Shown one piece after another: positions 42,965-51,822 of a DNA stretch of 64,000 nt (position 1 is the stretch's first letter; each line of letters starts with the position of its first letter). The stretch spans positions 1 through 64,000 of the forward strand of contig CACZVN010000012.1 of the NCBI GenBank assembly GCA_902784615.1, in the 5' to 3' direction. The notes beneath the pieces are model-generated. The model worked only from the letters and a program-made list of their open reading frames with translations, was not told the DNA's origin and did not search any database. The position numbers and the translations under genes are program-made. Source of the DNA: an uncultured Prevotellaceae bacterium. GTDB lineage: Bacteria > Bacteroidota > Bacteroidia > Bacteroidales > Bacteroidaceae.

Positions 42965-45337
42965 ATGAAAAAGATTGTTTTTAGGTTAACAGCCCTGATG
43001 GCTTTTATGATGATGACACTAACAAGTTCCGCTAAGACACAAGACTGGGGTGGACGAGTCATCGATGAGAAGGGTGAACCAATGCCCTTTGTAAATGTTG
43101 TTTTGCTGTCGCTGCCAGATTCTACCTTCGTGCAGGGTGGCATGACTGATGAGCAGGGTATGTTTAAGATTGTAACGGATGTCAATGATGGTCTCTTCAA
43201 GGTGACCAGTGTGGGTTATCAGACCTTATATATAAAGGCCGGACAGGACCTGACCATCCAGATGAAGGAAGACACCCAACTGTTGCAGGAGGTCGTGGTG
43301 AAAGGTCAGCTGCCTAAGACGCATGTCAAGGGCGATGCCATGCGTACCACCGTTGCTGGAACCATTCTGGAAAAGGCTGGTACCATCAGCGACGCACTCT
43401 CAAAGATCCCCTCGCTCGAGGCTGAGGGCGAAGGTGGCATTAAGGTGCTGGGCCGTGGCGAGGCAGAGATCTACATCAATGGTCGCAAACTGCAGGACGT
43501 CAGCGAGTTGGGACGTATCAACTCCGATCAGATCCTGCATGTAGATGTAGTTCAGAATCCGGGTGCCCGCTATGCTGCATCGACCAAAGCCGTGGTTCGC
43601 ATTACACTGAAAAAGGCACAGGGTGAGGGCATCAGTTTCCAGGACAAGGCTCAGGGCATGTATCAGTATGGCTGGTCGGCAAACAACCTCCTCGACGTGA
43701 ATTATCGTACGGGTGGACTCGACCTCACAGCAACCTTCTGGGCCGGCACTTATGGTCACGGCAAGAGTCTGCAGGAAGATGATATGTACTATTTCGTAGG
43801 CAATGACGAAATCTTTGGTCATTCCGAGCAGGAGACCAGGCATAAGTGGAAGGGCCTGATGCCGCAGCTGCAGATTAACTACATGATTAACGAGAATCAC
43901 AGCTTGGGTGCATTCTACAAGTACGACTATCATCCCAAGGGCGAAATTACCAGCCAGTTTAATACCGATGAGTATGGGAACAGCATCTTCACAGAGCGTT
44001 CCGAGAGCGAGGTATGGCAGGACGAGAAGTTCAAGAAGCACATCTTCAATGCCTATTATAATGGTAAGGTGGGCAATCTGGGCATCGACCTGAACATCGA
44101 CGGACTCTTCGATGATACCGAGACGCCAGGAAACACTCGGGAACTGGCTTGGGCCGACGGTGCGAAGACTGGTGATTACACTGTACGTAACATCGAGAGC
44201 AATACCAAGAGTGCCAACAACTTCTGGGCCTCAAAGCTCATCTTCAGCTATCCGCTGTTGAAGGGTAACCTCTCAGTGGGAGGCGAATATTCGTACAACC
44301 ATCGTACCGATGCCTACTCTTTCGAGGCTTCCGAGGCAGTACCTGTGACCACTACCGACACCGAGATCAACGAGAAGTCGGCAGCCGGATTCGTGGAGTA
44401 CGGACGCCAGTTTGGAAAAGTATTTGTTCAGGCTGGTCTGCGCTATGAGCACCTGAAGAACGACTACTATAACTTCGGCGTGCGCGATGACGAGGTGTGT
44501 CGCGACTATGGCGACTGGTTCCCAACCGCAACCATCTCTGCTCCAATTGGTAAGGTACAGCTGTCGCTCTCGTATCGCCAGGACATCCAGCGCCCTGCAT
44601 ACGGCAATCTGACGAGTTCTACGATCTATTTGAATCGTTATGCTTATCAGAGTGGTAACCCTTACCTGAAGCCGATGTACACCAACAGTGTCGTACTGAA
44701 CGCAGCCTACAAGTGGATGGGTATCAGCATCGATTACAGCCTGGTGAAGGATGCAACGACGATGTCGTCAGAGCCATATCCCGGTGCCGACGATCCGCTG
44801 ATCTGTCTGGTGCGCCCCATCAACACGAAGGATAATTATAACCAGATGAGCTTCAATCCATACGCCAGTCCTACTATTGGCTGCTGGCACCCCACATGGT
44901 TTGTCTATCTGCTCTTCCAGAACTACAAGGCACCTACAGCTGCTGGTACCACCATCACACTCGATCGCCCTTACCTGCACTTGGGTTGGGATAACACCAT
45001 CGAGTTGCTAAAGGGCTGGCGTATCAACGCTGGTGCACGTTTCAGTCCTAAGGGCGATGTCGGCAACTTCCGTCTGCTGAAGGCTCAGGGACGCCTCGAT
45101 CTGGGTATTCAACGCGACATCGACCTGCGCCGTATGGGTTCACTCACTCTCGACCTGCGTTGCAACGATGTATTCAACAGCGACGAGACCAAGGCTACCC
45201 TGTATGGTCCACGCGAGTTGACCGTGTTTAATCCTACGCGTCGCACCTTTATTCTCAACCTCACCTGGAAGTTCAATGAGGCTCGCTCGAAGTACCGTGG
45301 CTCTGGTGCCGGTGAGAAGCAGAAAGCCCGTATGTAG
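42965..45337 (+). CDS. Outer-membrane beta-barrel protein with CarboxypepD-like domain
   Basis: A 790-residue protein. Signal peptide, then a carboxypeptidase-regulatory-like domain (residues about 25-105: GRVIDEKGEPMPFVNVVLL, SVGYQTLYI), a plug-like segment (KVLGRGEAEIYINGRKLQD) and a long barrel of the 'outer membrane protein beta-barrel' family, a relative of TonB receptors that often lacks a classical TonB box. It lies 73 bases after the LiaF-like gene and may be co-expressed with it. The ligand is unknown. Confidence 0.82.
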   Translation: MKKIVFRLTALMAFMMMTLTSSAKTQDWGGRVIDEKGEPMPFVNVVLLSLPDSTFVQGGMTDEQGMFKIVTDVNDGLFKVTSVGYQTLYIKAGQDLTIQMKEDTQLLQEVVVKGQLPKTHVKGDAMRTTVAGTILEKAGTISDALSKIPSLEAEGEGGIKVLGRGEAEIYINGRKLQDVSELGRINSDQILHVDVVQNPGARYAASTKAVVRITLKKAQGEGISFQDKAQGMYQYGWSANNLLDVNYRTGGLDLTATFWAGTYGHGKSLQEDDMYYFVGNDEIFGHSEQETRHKWKGLMPQLQINYMINENHSLGAFYKYDYHPKGEITSQFNTDEYGNSIFTERSESEVWQDEKFKKHIFNAYYNGKVGNLGIDLNIDGLFDDTETPGNTRELAWADGAKTGDYTVRNIESNTKSANNFWASKLIFSYPLLKGNLSVGGEYSYNHRTDAYSFEASEAVPVTTTDTEINEKSAAGFVEYGRQFGKVFVQAGLRYEHLKNDYYNFGVRDDEVCRDYGDWFPTATISAPIGKVQLSLSYRQDIQRPAYGNLTSSTIYLNRYAYQSGNPYLKPMYTNSVVLNAAYKWMGISIDYSLVKDATTMSSEPYPGADDPLICLVRPINTKDNYNQMSFNPYASPTIGCWHPTWFVYLLFQNYKAPTAAGTTITLDRPYLHLGWDNTIELLKGWRINAGARFSPKGDVGNFRLLKAQGRLDLGIQRDIDLRRMGSLTLDLRCNDVFNSDETKATLYGPRELTVFNPTRRTFILNLTWKFNEARSKYRGSGAGEKQKARM

Positions 45338-45377
45338 TGTCATTCGTCACAGAATAGTACATAATAAATCCCGTAAA

Positions 45378-45409
45378 TTTGTGTAAATGAAAGAGAAATC
45401 GTATATTTG
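45378..45409 (+). promoter_or_regulatory. Full consensus promoter for DUF418 gene
   Basis: TTTG at 45378-45381, 20 bases, then TATATTTG at 45402-45409; the ATG follows 20 bases later. Confidence 0.7.
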
Positions 45410-45429
45410 CAGACGAAAACTAGCAAAAT

Positions 45430-46557
45430 ATGTACAAGACCCGTTCTCTCCCCAACACACGCATTGACGTGGCCGATGCCCTGCGAGGAATCGCTGTAGC
45501 AGGTATCATCTTGTATCACTCCGTGGAGCACTTCAACATCTTCACGCAAGAGACCATCATCCACGCATTGCCTTCTGACCAGACAGTAGCCGACGTCCTC
45601 GCCTGGCTACTGTCTGGCAAGATGTATGGTATCTTCGCCATGCTCTTCGGACTGAGTTTCTTTATTATGAACGATAACCAGCAGCAGAAGGGCAAATGCT
45701 TCTCTGGTCGCTTCGCTTGGCGCATGTGTCTGCTCTTTATGTTTGGTATCATCAATGTGGCCTTCTACGATGGCGATATCCTGATGCTCTATGCCTGCTA
45801 TGGCCTGCTGCTCATCCCCATCAGTTATCTGCCGTCGAAGGCGGTCTGGTGTATCATCGGCCTGCTGGCCATCCAGCCCGTAGAGCTGTTCTGCCTATTG
45901 ACAGACTATGAGATCGACCATACCCGTTTCTACGAACTCTCAGGGATTATCAACAGCGCACACGAGCATGGTACGTTCTGGGAGAATACCCTCACCAATC
46001 TGCGCTACGGATTTGAGGTGAACTTCCGTTTCAACGTCTTTAGCGGACGTCTGACACAGTTGCTCTGCCTCTTTATCCTTGGCATGCAGTTAGGACGGCA
46101 GCGAATGTTCTATAATGAGGGGCGAAACCTGCAGTACTGGCATAGCATACTCGTCACTTCGGTCCCCAGCATCATTTTGCTGAGTTTTGCAGATTTCGGC
46201 GAGTTGGAAGGCTGGCTCAGGCCTATCTGCAACCTCATCATCCTCCTGATGATTGTCTCGGCTGTGGTCTCGGCGTGGTATGCCTTCGAGGGTGTGCGCC
46301 GCGTGCTCCATCATCTGTGCATCTTTGGCCGCATGAGCCTTACCAACTATCTGTTGCAGTCCGTCATCGGCTGTGCCATCTTCTGTGGCTACGGTCTGGC
46401 CTGCTATTACAAACTGGGCATCACCTACGCCGTGATGGTAGGCGTAGGCATGGTTATTGCCCAATATTGCTTCGCCCGTTTCTGGTTTGCCAGCCATCAG
46501 CGTGGTCCGCTGGAAGGCTTATGGCGAAAACTCACTTGGATCGGATCGCATAATTGA
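45430..46557 (+). CDS. DUF418 (YeiB-type) membrane protein
   Basis: A 375-residue integral membrane protein with about ten helices. RIDVADALRGIAVAGIILYH opens the protein and FGRMSLTNYLLQS plus HQRGPLEGLWRKLTW close it; these are the signatures of the DUF418 C-terminal region. The family is distantly related to membrane acyltransferases, and its activity is unknown. It has its own complete promoter and seems monocistronic. Confidence 0.87.
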   Translation: MYKTRSLPNTRIDVADALRGIAVAGIILYHSVEHFNIFTQETIIHALPSDQTVADVLAWLLSGKMYGIFAMLFGLSFFIMNDNQQQKGKCFSGRFAWRMCLLFMFGIINVAFYDGDILMLYACYGLLLIPISYLPSKAVWCIIGLLAIQPVELFCLLTDYEIDHTRFYELSGIINSAHEHGTFWENTLTNLRYGFEVNFRFNVFSGRLTQLLCLFILGMQLGRQRMFYNEGRNLQYWHSILVTSVPSIILLSFADFGELEGWLRPICNLIILLMIVSAVVSAWYAFEGVRRVLHHLCIFGRMSLTNYLLQSVIGCAIFCGYGLACYYKLGITYAVMVGVGMVIAQYCFARFWFASHQRGPLEGLWRKLTWIGSHN

Positions 46558-46609
46558 ATGATAGAAGGAAATATGAAAAGAACTGTATCCTATTTATAAA
46601 AGCGATAAT

Positions 46610-47095
46610 ATGATTAGAAAAGTCCAAAAAGAGGATATTAAGCGTATCATTAAGTTGTTGCATCAGGTAAATATGGTGCATCATGTATTGCGTCCGGACT
46701 TGTTCAAACCCTATACGACAAAGTATAACGAGCAGGAACTTGCATCACTGCTCAATGATGAGAACAAGCCCATTTTTGTCTACGTTGACGAGACGGTGTT
46801 AGGATACGCTTTCTGTCAGGTTTCCGAGATAAAGGACCACCATCTGTTAGAAGATATTAAGACGTTGTATATCGATGATATATGTGTAGACGAAAAAGCT
46901 CGTGGTAAACACATAGGAAAGGCTTTATACGAACATGTACTCGACTATGCTAAATCCATCGGCTGCAATAACATAACCCTGAATGTATGGGATGGAAACG
47001 ACCCCGCATGGCATTTCTATAAGGACATGGGCATGCAAGTGCAGAAAACAACGATGGAGGTTGTTCTTATCCCATCAAATACTAAAACTGAATAG
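46610..47095 (+). CDS. GNAT family N-acetyltransferase
   Basis: A 161-residue GNAT protein with the acetyl-CoA motif VDEKARGKHIGKALYEHVLDYA around residues 95-116 (VxxxxRGKxIG) and the C-terminal NVWDGNDPAWHFYKDMGM. It would transfer an acetyl group to an amine; the substrate is not predictable. It lies 14 bases before the SDR gene, so the two probably form an operon. Confidence 0.85.
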   Translation: MIRKVQKEDIKRIIKLLHQVNMVHHVLRPDLFKPYTTKYNEQELASLLNDENKPIFVYVDETVLGYAFCQVSEIKDHHLLEDIKTLYIDDICVDEKARGKHIGKALYEHVLDYAKSIGCNNITLNVWDGNDPAWHFYKDMGMQVQKTTMEVVLIPSNTKTE

Positions 47096-47108
47096 TGAAA
47101 AAAGGAAT

Positions 47109-47885
47109 ATGAAAGAGATCAATCGCAAAGTCAATAAGGTTGTATTGATAACAGGCGCAACGAGCGGGATAGGTCTGGCTTGTGCAAGGAAATTCGCAGA
47201 GAATGGTGACAGAGTGATTCTTACAGGAAGAAACGAAAGTCGTCTGTCTGACATTGAAAAGGACTTGGAAGGAAAAGGTTCTAAGGTGTTAACTTTGGCC
47301 TTCGACGTGAGAGATCGTGAGAAGGCGGCTGAATACATCGAAAAGTTGCCTGCAGAATGGCAGGAGATAGACGTGTTGGTTAACAATGCAGGACTGGCTC
47401 TTGGTCTTGAACCTGAGTTTGAAGGTGATCTCGACGATTGGGAGACCATGATTGATACCAACATCAAAGGTCTGTTGACGATGACGCGCCTCGTCGTGCC
47501 AGGTATGGTGCAGCGCAATCGCGGACACATCATCAATGTGGGTTCAGTTGCCGGCGATGCTGCCTATGCAGGAGGTAATGTGTATTGTGCCACGAAGGCT
47601 GCAGTAAAGGCCCTTTCCGATGGATTGCGTATCGATGTGGCCAACACCGCCATCCGTGTAACCAATCTGAAGCCAGGTCTTGTGGAGACCAACTTCAGCA
47701 ATATCCGTTTCCGTGGTGACAACGATCGTGCTGCCAATGTCTATAAAGGTATCAAGCCTCTTACTGGCGACGATATAGCTGATGTCGCCGTATATGCCGC
47801 CAATGCGCCAGAGCATGTGCAGATAGCAGAGGTGCTCATACTGGCCACCCACCAGGCTAGCGGTAGTGTGATTGTCAGGAAGTAA
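47109..47885 (+). CDS. SDR family oxidoreductase (YdfG-like)
   Basis: A 258-residue classical short-chain dehydrogenase with TGATSGIG at residues 13-20, NNAG about 91, and the Ser..YCATK catalytic set about 143-160. The pattern resembles YdfG-type NADP-dependent hydroxy-acid or serine dehydrogenases. I start at ATG 47109, preceded by AAAAGGAAT; an upstream ATG at 46983 lies within the acetyltransferase gene in another frame. Confidence 0.87.
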   Translation: MKEINRKVNKVVLITGATSGIGLACARKFAENGDRVILTGRNESRLSDIEKDLEGKGSKVLTLAFDVRDREKAAEYIEKLPAEWQEIDVLVNNAGLALGLEPEFEGDLDDWETMIDTNIKGLLTMTRLVVPGMVQRNRGHIINVGSVAGDAAYAGGNVYCATKAAVKALSDGLRIDVANTAIRVTNLKPGLVETNFSNIRFRGDNDRAANVYKGIKPLTGDDIADVAVYAANAPEHVQIAEVLILATHQASGSVIVRK

Positions 47886-47910
47886 AGTGCTATAATGAAA
47901 CACGAGATAT

Positions 47911-48648
47911 TCAGTTGTTCTTCTTGTAACTCTTGACTGCCCAGATACCCATGAGAGAAGATATACACAACAGAGCCAATACCTGATGGGCGATGCTCTG
48001 GAAGTTACCACCACGTATGAAGACCGTGCGGATGGCATCAATGAAGTAGTGCATGGGGTTGACATAGGTGGTTAGGTAGGCGAGGTCTGGCATGGAGCGC
48101 GTGGGCGTGAAGAGACCACTGAGCAGGAGCATACAGACCACGAAGAACCACATGACGAAGATGGCCTGTTGCATCGTGTCGCTATAGTTGGAGATAATGA
48201 GGCCCAGACTGCTGAAGAACAGGGCAAGGAGCATCGCCAAAAGATAAACTAACAGAAGATGACCCTGGCAGGTGATGCCATAAATCAGCCACGAGAGCAA
48301 CAGGCAGATAGTAATCAGGAAGAGGGCGATAAGCCAGTAGGGAATCAGTTTAGCGAGGATGAACGACCACTTCGAGACGGGGGTGACGTTGATCTGTTCG
48401 ATGGTACCTTTCTCTTTCTCGCCCACAATATTCAGTGCAGGCAGGAAGCCCGTCATCAGCATCAGCAGGATGGCGAAGAGAGCAGGAATCATATAGACCT
48501 TGTAATTGAGGTGCTTGTTATATAGGAATAAGGTATCTACTTTCGACTGGATGGTTGCGGCCGTGGGTGTTACAATCTGTGAGAGATACGCCGAGCCAAT
48601 GGAGCCCTTGGTGCCATTCACGGCATTGGCAGCGATGAGAACCTGCGG
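47911..48648 (-). pseudogene. ABC-2 type permease, 5'-truncated
   Basis: The frame encodes the C-terminal two thirds of a YhhJ-type ABC-2 permease: PQVLIAANAVNGTKGSIGSA, then six membrane segments with FLPALNIVGEKEKGTIEQ, ending YKKNN. Family members are about 370 residues; the N-terminal helix and about 120 residues are missing. Homology stops at about 48648, where the sequence switches to an AraC-type fragment on the other strand. Without its N-terminus the product is unlikely to function. Confidence 0.75.
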
Positions 48649-48650
48649 CC

Positions 48651-48743
48651 GACGAACTGCACTTTCCCAATCCCTCGTTCTTCAGCAAATATTTCAAACG
48701 TATCACCAACCTGACGCCGTTGGAATATAAGCAGACGAGTTGA
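48651..48743 (+). pseudogene. C-terminal fragment of an AraC-family regulator
   Basis: A plus-strand frame reads DELHFPNPSFFSKYFKRI, then TNLTPLEYKQTS and a TGA at 48741. This is the last helix-turn-helix of AraC/XylS proteins. Nothing upstream in frame continues the protein, because the truncated permease begins at the junction. The fragment cannot be functional alone. Confidence 0.75.
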
Positions 48744-48745
48744 CT

Positions 48746-48835
48746 CTACGCCTTGTGGTTGTAGTGCCTGATGAGCAGGCCGACACCGATGAAGGCAAAT
48801 AGGAACTCAAGGGCTACGATGACAATGTATATCAT
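48746..48835 (-). CDS. 29-residue single-helix membrane peptide
   Basis: ATG at 48835 to TAG at 48746 encodes MIYIVIVALEFLFAFIGVGL followed by LIRHYNHKA: one hydrophobic helix and a short basic tail. It begins 20 bases after the stop of the flavodoxin-like gene, on the same strand, so it would share the cobalamin riboswitch transcript. I know of no named family. Confidence 0.45.
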   Translation of the reverse strand: MIYIVIVALEFLFAFIGVGLLIRHYNHKA

Positions 48836-48855
48836 AATGGCAAGGTTTTGAAGGG

Positions 48856-49257
48856 TTAGAGATTCGGTGATATGGCGCACACCCAATTGTCGAGGTTCCA
48901 TTCGGGGGTGCCTGTGTATTGTAGTTCGCCAACGATGTGAGCCCCGTTCTCTTTGAGTTTGTTGCAGAACTCTTTGGCTACATGATCGTCATCATGTTTG
49001 TTTCCCAAAGTTACGAATACGGCGATTCTTTTCCCTTTGAGACTGACTGCGTGAAGGTTCAGAAATGCGTACAGCCAATGGGGAGTCAGCTGACCCGCAG
49101 ATTGAAACTCGACGGCAAGGACGAAACTCTGAGAGTTTTCAAGCTGCCTGTTGTTCATACTTTGGACGCTGACGGTCTCAGCACCTAACTTGTCGGCTAT
49201 ATCCTCTGCTATAGCCTGACAACTGTCGTACACGACGACGATTGATTCATGTTTCAT
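48856..49257 (-). CDS. Flavodoxin-like protein under a cobalamin riboswitch
   Basis: A 133-residue alpha/beta protein beginning MKHESIVVVYDSCQAIAEDI. The N-terminal strand and loop match the flavodoxin fold, although the phosphate loop is atypical (VYDSCQAIA in place of T-x-T-G-x-T). FVTLGNKHDDDHVAKEFCNKL and a C-terminal WNLDNWVCAI follow. It sits directly behind a cobalamin riboswitch. A role in reducing cobalt or corrinoid before adenosylation, or in replacing a B12-dependent step, is inference. FMN binding is uncertain. Confidence 0.65.
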   Translation of the reverse strand: MKHESIVVVYDSCQAIAEDIADKLGAETVSVQSMNNRQLENSQSFVLAVEFQSAGQLTPHWLYAFLNLHAVSLKGKRIAVFVTLGNKHDDDHVAKEFCNKLKENGAHIVGELQYTGTPEWNLDNWVCAISPNL

Positions 49258-49269
49258 AACCCACAAAAA

Positions 49270-49500
49270 TTTTAATTGCGCCTACCGACACCATACATCG
49301 TGGTGTAGCGGCTTTTAAACCGAAAAAGGCTGGTCTTCAGACTTTCCTCCACTCCCAAGCGCCTTCTCATCCAAACGGACAATGGCGTTTATGCTTAGGA
49401 GCCATAATGGAGTTCACTGCTGCGGGACAGTCGGAGATTCTCACTCACATTCCCAATTAAGCACAGCTAAGTGCACCTTTACGGGAATCCTTTTCAGAAT
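49270..49500 (-). promoter_or_regulatory. Second cobalamin riboswitch
   Basis: On the minus strand: AATTGGGAATGTGAGTGAGAAT, split here as GGGAAT..GTGAGAATCTCC, then GACTGTCCCGCAGCAGTGA, GCCATTGTCC, GGATGAGAAGGCGC and AGTCTGAAGACCAGCC. These are the conserved aptamer blocks and B12 box in order. A stem TACACCACGATGTATGGTGT follows before the start codon and may be part of the switch. It stands between a TATCTTTG box and the flavodoxin-like gene. Confidence 0.9.
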
Positions 49501-50093
49501 TCGTTTGCAAAGATACACATTTTCTTAGATTTAACAAGCTTTTTAATCAAAAAACTTGCAAAGAAAAAGGCAAAAAACAAAAGGTATATGCCTATAATGA
49601 CAGAGGGCGACGGACGAAGGGGGAGTTTTTGGCCACCGAACTGGCACTGGTACTGAATCATACGGTCGATGTAGGCATCGACCGTTTTCCAATCGCCAGA
49701 TTGTACTTCTGCAATGAGACGGGGAAATACCTCGCTAATGTATTTCTGGTGCTCTGAATCGATGGAGGCAGGTAGTTCGTCGGTGGCACTATACCAGGAT
49801 ATCATTCCGTCCTCCTGATAAGGGAACAGACGCATCGTTTGCCAGCCATCAGCCAACAGGACATAGCCTGCAAATATCTGTTCTACGCTGAGACTGTCGT
49901 CAGGTGGCATCATTTGGTGGGCACGAAGTGCCAAGGTGGAGACAGAGGGACCTTCGGAAACCAACAACTGACAGAAATGCGCAGCCTGCTTTTGTGGAAT
50001 AACGAGGGGAGATGCAGACAAAGATGCTGACCCTGCAATGAATAGCAGGGCCAGCACTATCTTATATCGACTCGATAAACTTAACGATGGCAT
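49494..50093 (-). CDS. Membrane protein resembling the periplasmic part of Ccs cytochrome c biogenesis proteins
   Basis: A 199-residue protein with a signal peptide (MPSLSLSSRYKIVLALLFIA), a mature domain containing EQIFAGYVLLADGWQTMRLF, SWYSATDELPASI and WKTVDAYIDRMIQYQCQFGG, and one C-terminal helix. The middle recalls the periplasmic region of Bacteroidetes CcsA/CcsB fusion proteins, which are far longer (about 800 residues); it lacks the haem-handling WWD region. It overlaps the di-heme oxidoreductase gene by 32 bases, so a haem-related job fits. It may be a shortened derivative. Confidence 0.45.
   Translation of the reverse strand: MPSLSLSSRYKIVLALLFIAGSASLSASPLVIPQKQAAHFCQLLVSEGPSVSTLALRAHQMMPPDDSLSVEQIFAGYVLLADGWQTMRLFPYQEDGMISWYSATDELPASIDSEHQKYISEVFPRLIAEVQSGDWKTVDAYIDRMIQYQCQFGGQKLPLRPSPSVIIGIYLLFFAFFFASFLIKKLVKSKKMCIFANEF
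49508..49515 (-). promoter_or_regulatory. -7 box TATCTTTG for the second riboswitch transcript
   Basis: The box overlaps the last codons of the gene upstream (..MCIFANEF) and lies just before the aptamer. Confidence 0.6.
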
Positions 50094-51819
50094 CTCGATC
50101 GGCTTTTGGCAGATTGTAGAATTTCTCGGTGGCTCGATAGCCATCCGACTGCTTGGAGTAGCCGTGCCACATGATGGCCTCGATGACGGTACGGGCACGG
50201 CAGTCGTGCAGACGATCATCTGCACCTGTGAGACGGCGACTCAAGCCACGACCCCACAATGGCGTGGTGCGGCACCAGCCTGTGCGGATGTCGTTGACCA
50301 TGAACAAGCGGTGCTGAACCAAGTCAGTGTATGGCCAGATGGTCTGGTGGGCGTACTTCGGAAGCATACTGTTAGCGCTTTTGCCTATCTGCTGCGCATA
50401 AGCCTTCGTGCTGGCATCCACCCACATATCATCGGAGCCAGTGGTCCACGACGGACGGTGACAGTTAGCACAGCCAATCTCGTTGAACAACTGCTTACCA
50501 CGCTGCACATCGGCATCGCTGAGGTTGCGGGCAGCAGGTACAGCCAAGCCACGGTGCCACACCATAAACTGGTAGTACTGCTTGTCGCTCATCTCCTCAA
50601 CACCATTATAGGGAGCACCGTTCAGCAGATATTTCTCGAAGGTCTCCTTATAAGCCACCGATGGGGTATTGAGCACCTCGTAAACACGGGCCGAGATGCC
50701 CTCTTCGGTACCGTCGGCATAGTAAGGATAAAGGATGCTGGTGGGCGACGATCCGTGCTGCTTGATGTAACTGATTACCTCAGGATCTTCGCTCTGAGCC
50801 TTGGCCCACGCTGTAGTGGTGTAGAGCCAGTGGCGGTCGCTGCGGGTGACGTTGGTGATGTTCCAAATAGCATTAGCACCAGCACCGTCCTGCAGCGAGC
50901 CACGTGTCATGGCGTAAGTGAAACGTTTCAGCGGACCGTGCGAACCGCGATGTGTACCCGTGTCGTTGTAAGGTGCCGAGTAGTAGGCGCTGGCCTTGAA
51001 GGTATTCGCCTCCTTGTCCCACATGGCGGGGTTCAGCTCCACATACTTGCCCTCGGCAGCCCACTGTTTCTCAATCTCCTCATCATCGATAGCATCGAGC
51101 AGCGCCGTACCATAGACACCAATGGTGGACTCGAGACGTACATCATAGTCGGTAGGCTTCGGATCGGTGTTAAAGGCCGACTGCGGAATGCGCACCTCGG
51201 GATAGATGAGCGAGTAACTCTCACCATCGGGGAAGGTCATCGCGAGTCCGCTCTCCATAGCCGTCACGGTCTTCCAGTCTATCTGTATCTGCGTCTCGTC
51301 GATAGGTGCTTTGAAGGGCGTCATGGCCTGCGTCTGCGGCATACCTGTCACCTCAGAGATATAGGCATTGGTGCCGGGGTGATAGATCACGAGCAGATAG
51401 CCGTTGCCGATGGTGTTGGCACGATATTCCGTCTGTCGCTTGCCGTGGCCGTAACTCGGGTGACAGGCAATACAACTGTTGCGCACCCACGCTGGGCCCA
51501 AGCCTCGACGGGGAGCCTGCTCAAAGGTGTAGAGATGCTCGAAGAAGTCTTCGCCGGTATTGAAGTCTTCCTCCATACCCGCTATATTCTGAACGGCAGG
51601 TGTCGGAGCCGAATAACTGGCCTTCTCGGTAGTACCCAGTTCTCCACCAGGGAACCACTCCTCAGCCGTAAAGTTACCTGTGGCTTTGCCGAAGGTCTGT
51701 TCCTCATTTTCCAACTGACCCAGTTCGGTCAGATCATTGCTGTCCGAACAAGCGGTAAAGGCAGGCGCCACTATGAGCCCTGCCATTACCATTTTCAAAA
51801 TATTACGATAGCTTATCAT
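50062..51819 (-). CDS. Di-heme oxidoreductase family lipoprotein (DUF1111)
   Basis: A 585-residue lipoprotein (FTACSDSND, Cys about 24) of the di-heme 'thiol oxidoreductase' group. Two haem c motifs are visible: NSCIACH about residue 117 and GCANCH about 450. The family is periplasmic and often encoded beside imelysin in iron-related operons; its substrate is not known. Four bases separate it from the imelysin gene. Together with the porin and the Ccs-like protein it forms a four-gene operon. Confidence 0.88.
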   Translation of the reverse strand: MISYRNILKMVMAGLIVAPAFTACSDSNDLTELGQLENEEQTFGKATGNFTAEEWFPGGELGTTEKASYSAPTPAVQNIAGMEEDFNTGEDFFEHLYTFEQAPRRGLGPAWVRNSCIACHPSYGHGKRQTEYRANTIGNGYLLVIYHPGTNAYISEVTGMPQTQAMTPFKAPIDETQIQIDWKTVTAMESGLAMTFPDGESYSLIYPEVRIPQSAFNTDPKPTDYDVRLESTIGVYGTALLDAIDDEEIEKQWAAEGKYVELNPAMWDKEANTFKASAYYSAPYNDTGTHRGSHGPLKRFTYAMTRGSLQDGAGANAIWNITNVTRSDRHWLYTTTAWAKAQSEDPEVISYIKQHGSSPTSILYPYYADGTEEGISARVYEVLNTPSVAYKETFEKYLLNGAPYNGVEEMSDKQYYQFMVWHRGLAVPAARNLSDADVQRGKQLFNEIGCANCHRPSWTTGSDDMWVDASTKAYAQQIGKSANSMLPKYAHQTIWPYTDLVQHRLFMVNDIRTGWCRTTPLWGRGLSRRLTGADDRLHDCRARTVIEAIMWHGYSKQSDGYRATEKFYNLPKADRDAIVKFIESI

Positions 51820-51822
51820 ATA

